The notes under the pieces were generated by a model. That model was not told the origin of the DNA and did not search any database. It was given only the letters and a program-made list of their open reading frames with translations. Of a stretch of 15,436 nt of DNA, positions 7,389-14,208 are shown piece after piece. The stretch is from a bacterium (lineage in GTDB: Bacteria; Latescibacterota; UBA2968; GCA-2709665), in assembly GCA_027619145.1 (NCBI GenBank), contig JAQCGA010000023.1, forward strand, positions 1-15,436, given 5' to 3'. The first letter of the stretch is position 1, and each line of letters opens with the position of its first letter. Both the position numbers and the translations under genes were made by a program.

Positions 7389-7550
7389 CGCACAAAGGAC
7401 CGGTAACCAGATTGAGCCTGCCAGCCCCTGGGTACCGGTCCCCAAGCCACGCTTTGCTGCGCGACCGTACGCTCAGAAGATAGACCTTCCCTTTGGGGTT
7501 GTCAACGCCTTCTTAGAGCGACCGGCAGCCTTTCCCGAAAGGAAGTCCCT
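7389..7550 (+). promoter_or_regulatory. Structured leader RNA before the outer-membrane barrel gene
   Basis: Three nested parts can be drawn. An outer stem pairs 7389-7396 (CGCACAAA) with 7453-7461, one base bulged. It encloses a hairpin with GGACCGGTA (7397-7405) pairing TACCGGTCC (7433-7441), extended by CCAG/CTGG. A second domain pairs CGCTC and GAAG (7470-7474, 7476-7479) with CTTC and GAGCG (7509-7512, 7516-7520). Finally CCTTTC (7529-7534) can pair with GAAAGG (7537-7542), which covers part of the ribosome site AAGGAAG. The arrangement suits a riboswitch or protein-bound leader controlling translation. It matches no riboswitch class that I can recognise. The main hairpin would also form in the opposite transcript. 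Confidence 0.45.
7477..7505 (-). promoter_or_regulatory. Near-consensus minus-strand promoter for the Gfo/GT2/rhaI unit
   Basis: On the minus strand TTGACA (7505-7500), a 17-base spacer and TATCTT (7482-7477) match at six and four of six positions. Transcription would start near 7470 and run about 350 nt before the ATG at 7118, passing through the leader and promoter of the divergent operon in antisense. The same -10 hexamer, TATCTT, appears in the promoters at 3958-3986 and 11788-11816. Confidence 0.55.
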
Positions 7551-8696
7551 ATGTTCTGGTCTCCTAATGTTTTTATGTTTCTATCTCTTGTCGTTCTCGC
7601 TGTTCCCTGTCTGGCCGAAGAAAAAAGCCCACGCCCGGAACTACCCGGCGGCATCTACGACAAACCTTATATCCGACGGGTGGGAAACGGCACAGCAATT
7701 GGTGGATATATCGACCATGAATTTGAATGGGCCGAAGGCAAGAACAGCACCTTCGACCAGCATCGATTTATTCCTTTTATCTACGCTGCAATCACAGACC
7801 GGCTACACGTATCTGCCGAAATCGAATTTGAGCACGGTGGGCTCATTTCTGGAGGAGGAGGCACAGACGGCGAAATAAAACTTGAATACGCCGTCATGGA
7901 CTTCAGCCTGCACGAAGCCTTTGCCTTCCGGGGCGGTGTTATTCTTTCTCCGCTGGGCGTCTTCAACCTCCTACACGACAGCCCGCTCAATGATCTTACA
8001 GAGCGACCCACAGTAAGCCGGCAACTCATTCCTTCTACCCTCAGTGAATCTGGAATGGGCTTCTTTGGCACCTTTTATCCTTCGGACCTTTCTGTAGCCA
8101 CCTATGAAATCTATCTGGTGAACGGGTTCAACGACGGCGTGATCGACGGCAGCGGGCGCCTTCGTATCCGGGGCGGACGTGGAAGCCAAAAACAGGACAA
8201 CAACAACAACAAAGCCTTGGTAGGCCGGTTTGGCATAAGTCCTCGGTTGGGTCTCAACCTGGGCGCATCACTCCACACGGGAGCCTACGACAATGCCGGA
8301 GACCATCGGCTCACCATTCTGGCTACAGACGCAAAATTTACGCGCGGGCCATTTGAAATTCAGGGCGAATATGCGCGGGCCTTCGCAAACCATGCGACCG
8401 GGGCCACAGCCGCAGAAACCCAGCAGGGCGCCTACGCGCAAACCAACCTCCACTTTGGGCACGACGCTCTCCTCAAAGGATCCATCTTCACCGGCGTGGC
8501 ACGCTGGGACTGGGTGGACTACGACACCGACCAGACGGGCGACTCGGAAACTGGATTGACCCTGGGTCTCAACTTCCGCCCCGTTGAAGACGCCGTCTTC
8601 AAGCTGGACTACAACTTTACCTGGGCCACTCCATCCGGCGGCACGCGGGGCCCGGCTTCCGGCCGGTTCTTCTTCTCAGTCTCTACTTATTTTTAA
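7551..8696 (+). CDS. Outer-membrane beta-barrel (porin-like) protein
   Basis: The 381-residue protein has a signal peptide (hydrophobic core FMFLSLVVLAV, likely cleaved after CLA at about residue 22). After a short linker come alternating beta-strand patterns such as FEIQGEYARAF and LTLGLNFRP. It ends FFFSVSTYF with terminal Phe, the sorting signal read by the BAM machinery. Size and strands fit a porin of roughly 14-16 strands, distantly like the phosphate-selective porin O/P group; no TonB box or plug domain is visible, so it is not a TonB-dependent receptor. It is first in an operon with the FMN-binding protein (18 nt gap). It may let the reductase substrate reach the periplasm, or hold a redox partner; this is inference. 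Confidence 0.8.
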   Translation: MFWSPNVFMFLSLVVLAVPCLAEEKSPRPELPGGIYDKPYIRRVGNGTAIGGYIDHEFEWAEGKNSTFDQHRFIPFIYAAITDRLHVSAEIEFEHGGLISGGGGTDGEIKLEYAVMDFSLHEAFAFRGGVILSPLGVFNLLHDSPLNDLTERPTVSRQLIPSTLSESGMGFFGTFYPSDLSVATYEIYLVNGFNDGVIDGSGRLRIRGGRGSQKQDNNNNKALVGRFGISPRLGLNLGASLHTGAYDNAGDHRLTILATDAKFTRGPFEIQGEYARAFANHATGATAAETQQGAYAQTNLHFGHDALLKGSIFTGVARWDWVDYDTDQTGDSETGLTLGLNFRPVEDAVFKLDYNFTWATPSGGTRGPASGRFFFSVSTYF

Positions 8697-8714
8697 AACA
8701 ACTCGGACAATGCA

Positions 8715-9305
8715 ATGCGCCCATTTCTTCTCTGTCTGTTTCTCTTGTTGGCTCTCTTGATTCCAGTCAACGCACAATCTCAGGACGAAAGCCCGGATGG
8801 TCCAGAGGCCATCACCGTATATTTGACCCCGGAGGAAGCGCTTCAGAAAGCATTTCCCAACGCAGACACCGTCTGGAGTGAAACCTGGATTCCCACTCCA
8901 GCAGAACGCAAACGCATCGAGCGCAAGCTCGGTTGGCGGCTCGACGAACCTGATTTCACCGTTTACCACGGCCTGGTCAACGGCCAGCCCGCCGGGTACG
9001 CGCTCATCACAGAACAGGTAGGCCTGTACAAACCCATCACATTCATTGTCAAAACAGACCCCAAAGGACACGTAGAATCCGTGTGGGTGATGGTCTACCG
9101 CGAGTCCCGCGGCGGTGAGGTCCGGCGACAGCGCTTTCTTTCCCAGTACCGGAAAAAAATGCTCGACAGCCCCATACGCATCAACCGCGATATAATTGGA
9201 ATCACCGGCGCAACCCTCTCCGTACGTGCCCTCAATGCTGGAGTTAAAAAAGTTCTGGCAATCCTCCATGTTGCATATGTTCAAACAGAAACGAACGCTC
9301 AATGA
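8715..9305 (+). CDS. Exported FMN-binding-domain protein, likely flavinylated by ApbE
   Basis: The 196-residue protein has a signal peptide (residues 1-20, cleaved after VNA) and then an FMN-binding domain (PF04205 type). The decisive motif is DIIGITGATLS (159-169). In NqrC, RnfG and related proteins this D-x-x-x-[ST]-G-A-T pattern is what ApbE recognises, attaching FMN by a phosphoester bond to the last Thr, here Thr167. The protein should thus be a periplasmic one- or two-electron flavin carrier. Its stop overlaps the start of the next gene (ATGA at 9302-9305), and ApbE is two genes on, so the enzyme and substrate are made together. No other NQR or RNF subunit is present, so it belongs to a stand-alone transfer system. 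Confidence 0.88.
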   Translation: MRPFLLCLFLLLALLIPVNAQSQDESPDGPEAITVYLTPEEALQKAFPNADTVWSETWIPTPAERKRIERKLGWRLDEPDFTVYHGLVNGQPAGYALITEQVGLYKPITFIVKTDPKGHVESVWVMVYRESRGGEVRRQRFLSQYRKKMLDSPIRINRDIIGITGATLSVRALNAGVKKVLAILHVAYVQTETNAQ

Positions 9306-10081
9306 ACGGCCTCACAATGCCTGCATCCTTTGCCAAGCAACTGGATACCCCCCGTCGAAAATCAGAAAAACTGTCCCCATCTCGTCCCCTTTTGCGGCGT
9401 CGCCAGGAAACCTTTCGCAAACTCCATCGGTACCTGGGCGCGGGCATTGCACTCCTCCTCCTCTTGCTGGCCGGTTCCGGATTTCTGCTCAACCACCCAG
9501 AACTCCTGGATGCCCCTGCTGAAAAAACCCTCTCTCTGGCCGCCGATCCTCAAGATGCAGAACGCCTGCTCCGAGGCACTCGTTCCGGCCTGTATGCGTC
9601 TGAAGATGGCGGAAAATCCTGGCAGGAAGTCCCCATGCTTTTTGTCGCCGAACGCGCCGTAGACATCGCCTTTTCTCCCAGCAAACCCAAACACGTTTAC
9701 GTGGTTCTGGAAGATATGGGCCTGATCCGTTCTCTCGACGGAGGTTTCGTATGGGAGCAAGTCCCCCTCGGGTTCGTCCCCCTGGCCGAAAGCGTCCGCC
9801 TTCAGCGCATCGCAATCCACAATAACGACCGGCTCTCCCTATGGACCTCAGGCGGACTACTGGTCAGCGAAGACGCTGGAAAAACCTGGGTGTCCACAGG
9901 CCACCGACCAAAACCCGGGTACGACCTTCACACCCTCGTCCACCAGATTCACACAGGATATTTTTTTGCGGCCTGGTTTCGGTACCTCTATGACGCAGCA
10001 GCCTGGGGACTCCTCGTACTCATCTGCACCGGATTCCTCATCTGGCGCAGGCGCAACGGGAAAACTCTACGTGCACAATAA
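9302..10081 (+). CDS. Two-helix PepSY-type membrane protein with Asp-box repeats
   Basis: The 259-residue protein has two membrane helices, about 44-63 and 221-248. The first follows RKLHRYLG and ends near LLNHPE, giving His42 and His65; the second is preceded by LVHQIHTGYFF with His214 and His217 and ends in TGFLIWRRR. These are the conserved features of PepSY-associated membrane reductases, where the His may bind heme. The periplasmic loop lacks a PepSY domain and instead holds three Asp boxes of the S-x-D-x-G-x-x-W kind: residues 100-107, 144-151 and 189-196. Such repeats form blades of beta-propellers. It probably passes electrons from the inner membrane to the flavoprotein encoded just before it, with which it overlaps by ATGA. 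Function is inferred from context. Confidence 0.75.
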   Translation: MNGLTMPASFAKQLDTPRRKSEKLSPSRPLLRRRQETFRKLHRYLGAGIALLLLLLAGSGFLLNHPELLDAPAEKTLSLAADPQDAERLLRGTRSGLYASEDGGKSWQEVPMLFVAERAVDIAFSPSKPKHVYVVLEDMGLIRSLDGGFVWEQVPLGFVPLAESVRLQRIAIHNNDRLSLWTSGGLLVSEDAGKTWVSTGHRPKPGYDLHTLVHQIHTGYFFAAWFRYLYDAAAWGLLVLICTGFLIWRRRNGKTLRAQ

Positions 10082-11102
10082 GTATAGCCTCGTCCTCTTT
10101 TTGATAATGGTGGCCTCATCGGCCGCCGCAGAATCCCTCGAGCGCATCCAGTACATGATGGGCACCACAGCCCGCATCCAGGTATGGGCCGATTCTCTCT
10201 CCCAGGCCGAAGCAGCCATAGATGCCGCCTTTAAAGAAATGGCCGATGTAGATCGCTTGATGAGCACCTACCGGCCAGAAAGCCAAATCTCTCTTCTCAA
10301 CCGCCAGGGCGCAACAGAATGGATCGAAGTCGATCCACGATTTCTCGAGGTGCTCCGCGCATCCATTCGCTTTGCAAACCTCACAGAAGGGGCGTTCGAC
10401 CCCACGATTTTGCCGCTGATGTATCTGTGGGGCTTCCGGGGCAAAGCCCCTCCTGCAATTCCTCCACCAGAACAACTTCAGCAAACCCTCCAGCACGTAA
10501 ACTACCGGCACATTCTCCTCCACCCACGCCGCAATCTTGTTCGCTTAAAACAACAAGGAGTCAACATCGATCTGGGCGGGATCGCAAAAGGCTACGCGCT
10601 TGACCGGGCGGCTACCTGTCTGAAATCGCAGGGCATTCGTACAGCCGCACTCGATCTGGGTGGCAACCTGCTCGCCTTCGGTTCACAGCCCAACACCGGA
10701 GCAGGCATCCAGGATCCACTGGTACCCGAAGGCCTCCTGGGTGTGCTGAATATACAGAACCTCTCTCTTGCCACCTCGGGCGGATACGAACGCTACGTAC
10801 GCATCCAGAACCGACGCTATCCACACATCCTGGACCCGCGTACCGGACAGCCAGTGGACCCCATGCTCAGCGCAACCGCCGTCTCATCTACAGGCATCGA
10901 GGCCGATGCTCTCTCAACCGCTCTTTTTGTATTGGGACCCTGCAAAGCAGTCTCCCTCGTAGAACGCCTTGGAAACCTGGAAGCCATTCTCGCCTGGAAA
11001 GACCTCCACGGAGAAATCCACCTCTATGTCTCTCCGGGCCTTCGCAGGCACTTCATTGCGACACCCTCCTGGCAAACCCGCCTCACAGATCCCCTCCACT
11101 GA
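10071..11102 (+). CDS. apbE: FAD:protein FMN transferase
   Basis: ApbE splits FAD and attaches FMN to a Thr or Ser of target flavoproteins outside the cytoplasm. The 343-residue protein shows MMGTTARI (29-36 region), STYRPESQIS, GAFDPTI, DLGGIAKGYALD with the FAD-binding glycines, the conserved ALDLGGN, ATSGGYERY, YPHILDPRTG and ADALSTALFVLG with the Mg-binding Asp. A signal peptide runs to about Ala20 (ASSAAA-ES), without a lipobox Cys. The start is taken as GTG at 10071, because it alone gives a proper signal peptide; it overlaps the previous gene by 11 nt, with GGGAAAA upstream. The open frame continues further upstream but only within that gene. Its natural substrate is very probably the FMN-binding protein at 8715-9305. 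Confidence 0.93.
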   Translation: MHNKYSLVLFLIMVASSAAAESLERIQYMMGTTARIQVWADSLSQAEAAIDAAFKEMADVDRLMSTYRPESQISLLNRQGATEWIEVDPRFLEVLRASIRFANLTEGAFDPTILPLMYLWGFRGKAPPAIPPPEQLQQTLQHVNYRHILLHPRRNLVRLKQQGVNIDLGGIAKGYALDRAATCLKSQGIRTAALDLGGNLLAFGSQPNTGAGIQDPLVPEGLLGVLNIQNLSLATSGGYERYVRIQNRRYPHILDPRTGQPVDPMLSATAVSSTGIEADALSTALFVLGPCKAVSLVERLGNLEAILAWKDLHGEIHLYVSPGLRRHFIATPSWQTRLTDPLH

Positions 11103-11143
11103 CTCACTCAGCCAATTTCCTCGTTTATCTCTGGAGGATCTTG

Positions 11144-11172
11144 TTGGATTTCCACCTCCATTATGGTATACT
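11144..11172 (+). promoter_or_regulatory. Candidate ferritin promoter
   Basis: TATACT (11167-11172) is a good -10 box; TTGGAT (11144-11149), 17 bases upstream, is a poor -35 box. The start site would be near 11179, giving a 43-nt leader. No terminator is visible between apbE and this point, so read-through from the upstream operon is also possible. Confidence 0.4.
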
Positions 11173-11221
11173 TTAGTTTCTGGCAACTTACACAGAAAGC
11201 CCGCAACAGGAGAACATAGAT

Positions 11222-11731
11222 ATGCTTAATAAAAAAATACAGGCCGCTCTGAACAATCAGCTAAATTCCGAATTTTTTGCCGCGTACTATTACCTTTCCA
11301 TGTCCACGTACTTCCACTCCATCAACCTGAACGGGTTTGCCGATTGGATGCGCACGCAGGCACAAGAAGAGATGACACACGGTATGAAAATTTACGACTT
11401 TATCAACGACCGCGAAGGGCAGGTTCAGCTCCAAAAAATTGACGCGCCCGACGCAACCTGGGACCATCCTCTTGCTGCATTTCAAGCTGCATATGAACAC
11501 GAAAAAGAAGTCACCACTCAAATCTATAACCTGGTGGACCGCAGCCTGGAAGAACGCGACCACGCCACCAATACGTTCCTCCAGTGGTTTGTAACCGAAC
11601 AGGTCGAAGAAGAATCCATGGCCAGTGATATTGTGAACAAACTCAAGCTCGTGGGTAATGACGGCAACGGGCTTTTCATCCTGGACCGCGATTTGGGCCT
11701 GCGCAGCGCCACCCCGGAACCCCAGGAGTAG
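11222..11731 (+). CDS. ftnA: Bacterial non-heme ferritin (FtnA type)
   Basis: The 169-residue protein is a four-helix ferritin that oxidises Fe(II) and stores it as a mineral inside a 24-subunit cytoplasmic shell. Every iron ligand known from E. coli FtnA is in register: Glu17, Glu50, His53, Glu94, Gln127 and Glu130 for the ferroxidase A and B sites, and Glu49, Glu126 and Glu129 near the C site. The heme-binding Met of bacterioferritin is not evident, and the spacing fits FtnA better. AGGAGA is the ribosome site. It lies 119 nt after apbE, the reason for suspecting that the flavin operon handles iron. Confidence 0.95.
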   Translation: MLNKKIQAALNNQLNSEFFAAYYYLSMSTYFHSINLNGFADWMRTQAQEEMTHGMKIYDFINDREGQVQLQKIDAPDATWDHPLAAFQAAYEHEKEVTTQIYNLVDRSLEERDHATNTFLQWFVTEQVEEESMASDIVNKLKLVGNDGNGLFILDRDLGLRSATPEPQE

Positions 11732-11787
11732 ACCGCCAGAACAAAAAAAATTACACACCGGAAGAAAAAAAGATCCACGATCCGCTG

Positions 11788-11816
11788 TTGACAAATCAAG
11801 ATGCATACCTTATCTT
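11788..11816 (+). promoter_or_regulatory. Sigma-70 promoter of the sigma-54 activator gene
   Basis: TTGACA (11788-11793), a 17-base spacer and TATCTT (11811-11816) match at six and four of six positions; the start would be near 11823. An inverted repeat, CAAGAT (11797-11802) and ATCTTG (11812-11817), spans the spacer and the -10 box and may be an operator, possibly for self-control. The gap to the ferritin gene shows no terminator hairpin. Confidence 0.65.
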
Positions 11817-11886
11817 GTTGTTTCATAAACCTTACGCTCATTAAGAGTGCGCGTATCTAGGGACTCCATTTAAACCGAAACGACGC

Positions 11887-12876
11887 ATGCCTGACTTCAG
11901 TAGCATCATTGGGAATAGCTCGGCAATTCGCGAAATTACCAACGTGATTGAGCGGGTCATTCTAAACCGCGAGATTTCGGTTTTAATTTTTGGCGAAACG
12001 GGTACGGGCAAAGAGATCATTGCCAGAGCCATTCATGACAACAGCTCAACGGGCAATGAGCTATTTGTGGAAGTAAACTGTGCTGCCATTCCCGAGCACC
12101 TGCTAGAATCAGAACTCTTCGGCTACGAAAAAGGTGCCTATACAGGTGCAGACAGGACAAAACGTGGCCTCTTTGAATTGGCCGACGGTGGAACATTGCT
12201 CCTGGACGAAATCGGTTATATGAGCCTCGGCTTACAGGCCAAACTGCTCAAAGCGATTGAAGAAAAGACGTTCCGTAGGCTGGGTGGCGAAAAAGAGATC
12301 CAGGTCAAAGTTCGCATCATTGCCAGCACCAATGTAGATCTGGCCCGCGCAATGCAAGAACGTAAGTTTCGCGAAGATCTCTATTACCGCCTCAATGAAA
12401 TTCAGATTACCCTCCCGCCTTTGCGAGATCGGGACGAAGATGTAATTCTCCTGGCAACTCATTTCATTGGCGAATTTGCCCGCCAGTACGGTTTGGGACA
12501 ACGTATCCTGTCTGACACATCCAAAGAACTATTGCGTCAATACCACTGGCCCGGCAATGTGCGAGAATTACGAAACGCGATTAAACGCTCTATGATTATG
12601 AACGATGCTGAAACGCTTACCCCAGAAATGGTTCCCGTAAGCATCCGTTCTACCAACTCTCTTGCAACGCGTATTTGGAACAGCAAACAGCTGGTCATCG
12701 ATGTTCCCAAAGGTGGGGTCTCGTTTGAAGAGGTAGAGCAGCAGCTCATTGCGCACACCCTCAGATCCACAGATTGGAATAAAAACCAGGCTGCTCGGAT
12801 GCTCAAAATTTCGCGCCCGAGGCTATTGCGAAAAATCGAGAAGTACGAACTTGAACCCCAGCCAAAGGAGGTGTAA
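11887..12876 (+). CDS. Sigma-54-dependent activator without a sensor domain (PspF-like layout)
   Basis: The 329-residue protein consists of an AAA+ ATPase plus a DNA-binding tail. Walker A is GETGTGKE (residues 36-43), Walker B is LLLDEIG (104-110), and the sigma-54 contact loop reads GAYTGA (83-88) instead of the common GAFTGA. The Arg-finger area (FREDLYYRLNEIQITLPPLRDR) and WPGNVRELRN follow. A Fis-type helix-turn-helix, NKNQAARMLKISRPRLLRKI, lies at 298-317. No receiver, GAF or PAS domain precedes the ATPase, so activity must be set by a partner protein, as PspA does for PspF, or by abundance. The ribosome site is weak. It is transcribed from 11788-11816 and sits upstream of a sigma-54-like promoter at 13186-13200, its plausible target. 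Confidence 0.92.
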   Translation: MPDFSSIIGNSSAIREITNVIERVILNREISVLIFGETGTGKEIIARAIHDNSSTGNELFVEVNCAAIPEHLLESELFGYEKGAYTGADRTKRGLFELADGGTLLLDEIGYMSLGLQAKLLKAIEEKTFRRLGGEKEIQVKVRIIASTNVDLARAMQERKFREDLYYRLNEIQITLPPLRDRDEDVILLATHFIGEFARQYGLGQRILSDTSKELLRQYHWPGNVRELRNAIKRSMIMNDAETLTPEMVPVSIRSTNSLATRIWNSKQLVIDVPKGGVSFEEVEQQLIAHTLRSTDWNKNQAARMLKISRPRLLRKIEKYELEPQPKEV

Positions 12877-12901
12877 CCGCGCCAGTCACTGTTTCAGTTG
12901 G

Positions 12902-12930
12902 CCCTTACCCCACATAGGGTCATTTTATTT
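12902..12930 (+). terminator. Weak terminator after the activator gene
   Basis: A short stem (ACCC 12907-12910, GGGT 12917-12920, loop CACATA) is followed by the T-rich run CATTTTATTTTAT. Four pairs is little, so termination would be partial at best. Confidence 0.3.
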
Positions 12931-12977
12931 TATCTTTCCCCTGATGTATTCCTCATCGGAAGCTCCACGTTGCAATA

Positions 12978-13037
12978 GCGCACGGTTGTCGCTCCCCACA
13001 GCGCCTGGAATGTAGAATTCCAGTTTCTATCGTGCGC
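12978..13037 (+). other. Inverted-repeat element that can fold as a three-way junction
   Basis: GCGCACG (12978-12984) pairs perfectly with CGTGCGC (13031-13037). Between them are two further hairpins: CGCT/AGCG (12990-12993, 13000-13003) and CTGGAAT/ATTCCAG (13005-13011, 13017-13023; loop GTAGA). As RNA it forms a compact three-way junction. As DNA the 19-bp palindrome CTGGAATGTAGAATTCCAG could be the upstream binding site of the sigma-54 activator, about 190-200 bp before the start site predicted below. Which reading is right cannot be told by eye. Confidence 0.45.
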
Positions 13038-13135
13038 AGTTCAAAATGCAAGAGGAGCTGTTCTTCCGAACGTATTTTTTCTCCCCGTACCTTTCTTCTC
13101 CCCTTTCCCCATCGGTTCTTTTACTTCTGTTAATC

Positions 13136-13164
13136 GGCGTTTTCGCCTTGTTCTGAGAACAGGG
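13136..13164 (+). promoter_or_regulatory. Palindrome cluster upstream of the sigma factor gene
   Basis: GGCG-TTTT-CGCC (about 13136-13147) is directly followed by TGTTCTGAGAACA (13149-13161), a perfect 13-bp inverted repeat around one G. The second is centred about 55 bp before the start predicted from the sigma-54-like promoter. It may be a binding site for a dimeric regulator. Confidence 0.4.
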
Positions 13165-13185
13165 AAACGTCTTCAGAACGCCACA

Positions 13186-13200
13186 TGGCACGGCCTTTGT
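13186..13200 (+). promoter_or_regulatory. Sigma-54-like (-24/-12) promoter of the sigma factor gene
   Basis: TGGCACGGCCTTTGT holds the full -24 element TGGCACG (13186-13192) and, at exact spacing, TTGT (13197-13200) in place of the -12 consensus TTGC. The GG and the -12 G are kept; the following C is a T. The transcript would start near 13211 and carry a leader of about 113 nt before the ATG at 13325. Its location, just after a sigma-54 activator gene and non-coding, adds weight. Confidence 0.5.
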
Positions 13201-13324
13201 CCGTGATTGCGGCCAGGTACATATTGTACTTTCCGCAACAATACGGCATCTCCAAAACGAATACCAGAGATATCCGGTTGGCCGTGTGAAACCGTCGGTT
13301 GGCCTACTTTTCGGGGGGAAAGCG

Positions 13325-14203
13325 ATGCCTGCAGCCCTAACGAGTCGATCCCGCACAGATACTTCCAGTCGCAAACGATCTGCACTTGAACTCTATTTGA
13401 AAGACATTTCGTACAACAACCTGCTAACACCTCAAGAAGAAGTATCACTGACCAAGCGCATCCGTGCTGGAGACCGCAAGAGCCTGGAGCAAATGGTAGA
13501 ATCGAACTTGCGGTTTGTGATTACCATTGCCAAAGAGTACCAGGGACGGGGGTTGCCCCTGGAAGATTTGATTGCAGAAGGCAATGTGGGCCTGGTTCGA
13601 GCCGTCACCCGGTACGACGAAACAGTGGGTGTTAAGTTTACGACCTATGCCGTCTGGTGGATCCGTCAAGGCATCCTTTCCGCCCTGGCCGAAAAGGCGC
13701 GCATGGTCCGGTTGCCCGTAAACAAAATCAAGCACCTTTGCAGGCTGGAGCGAGTGGCGTCCAACCTGAAACAGGAACTTGGCCGGGAGCCCAGCATCGA
13801 TGAAATTGCACTGGGTGCAGAAATGCAACCGAAACAGGCCCAGGACCTGCTCAACGCATCCCGCTGGCACGTCTCGCTGGACATGCCGCTTGAAGAAGGT
13901 CCCGATACCTGTCTGCTTGAAATTCTGGAAGACAAGAACCAGGCCACCCCGGAAGCAGAAGTCATGGAACAATCCATGGCCGATGAGGTTCGCGCCGCCC
14001 TGGACACGCTCGCCCCCAGAGACTCGCTGGTACTGCGGCTCTACTTCGGGATCGACGGCAAAGAGTCTCTCACGCTTGAACAGATTGGCAACCAGCTCAG
14101 TCTCACAAAAGAGCGCGTCCGGCAAATCCGCGATAAAGCCCTGGCGGCCTTAAAGCATCCATCCCGTATGCGAAAGATTCGGGCTTACCTTACGGAGAAC
14201 TAG
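13325..14203 (+). CDS. RNA polymerase sigma-70 family factor (RpoD/SigA type, short form)
   Basis: This 292-residue factor directs RNA polymerase to promoters. It has region 1.2 (ALELYLKDIS, residues 20-29), region 2 (NLRFVITIAKEYQGRGLPLE at 61-80, then FTTYAVWWIRQGI, 105-117), region 3 (about 128-200) and region 4 with the helix-turn-helix LTLEQIGNQLSLTKERVRQI (249-268). The long region 1.1 and the non-conserved insert of E. coli RpoD are missing, as in SigA of Bacteroidota and allied phyla. It could be the main factor or a group 2 paralogue. ATG 13325 follows GGGGGGAAA; an upstream ATG at 13286 lacks a ribosome site. It may be switched on by the adjacent sigma-54 activator, and the VOC gene follows by 5 nt. 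Confidence 0.93.
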   Translation: MPAALTSRSRTDTSSRKRSALELYLKDISYNNLLTPQEEVSLTKRIRAGDRKSLEQMVESNLRFVITIAKEYQGRGLPLEDLIAEGNVGLVRAVTRYDETVGVKFTTYAVWWIRQGILSALAEKARMVRLPVNKIKHLCRLERVASNLKQELGREPSIDEIALGAEMQPKQAQDLLNASRWHVSLDMPLEEGPDTCLLEILEDKNQATPEAEVMEQSMADEVRAALDTLAPRDSLVLRLYFGIDGKESLTLEQIGNQLSLTKERVRQIRDKALAALKHPSRMRKIRAYLTEN

Positions 14204-14208
14204 AAATC

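Noticed and set aside
7381..7500. Cyclic-di-GMP (GEMM-I) riboswitch, suggested by CGCACAAAGG and a later CACGCTTTG
   Set aside because: The conserved order and the tetraloop-receptor parts of that class are not present.
13275..13305. Direct repeat CGGTTGGCC, two copies about 21 bases apart, before the sigma gene
   Set aside because: Nine bases in GC-rich DNA with no third copy; chance is adequate.
13173..13448. Minus-strand and plus-strand frames across 13173-13448 that could be a small protein before the sigma gene
   Set aside because: No ribosome site, no family likeness, overlap with the sigma factor start and with the palindrome cluster.
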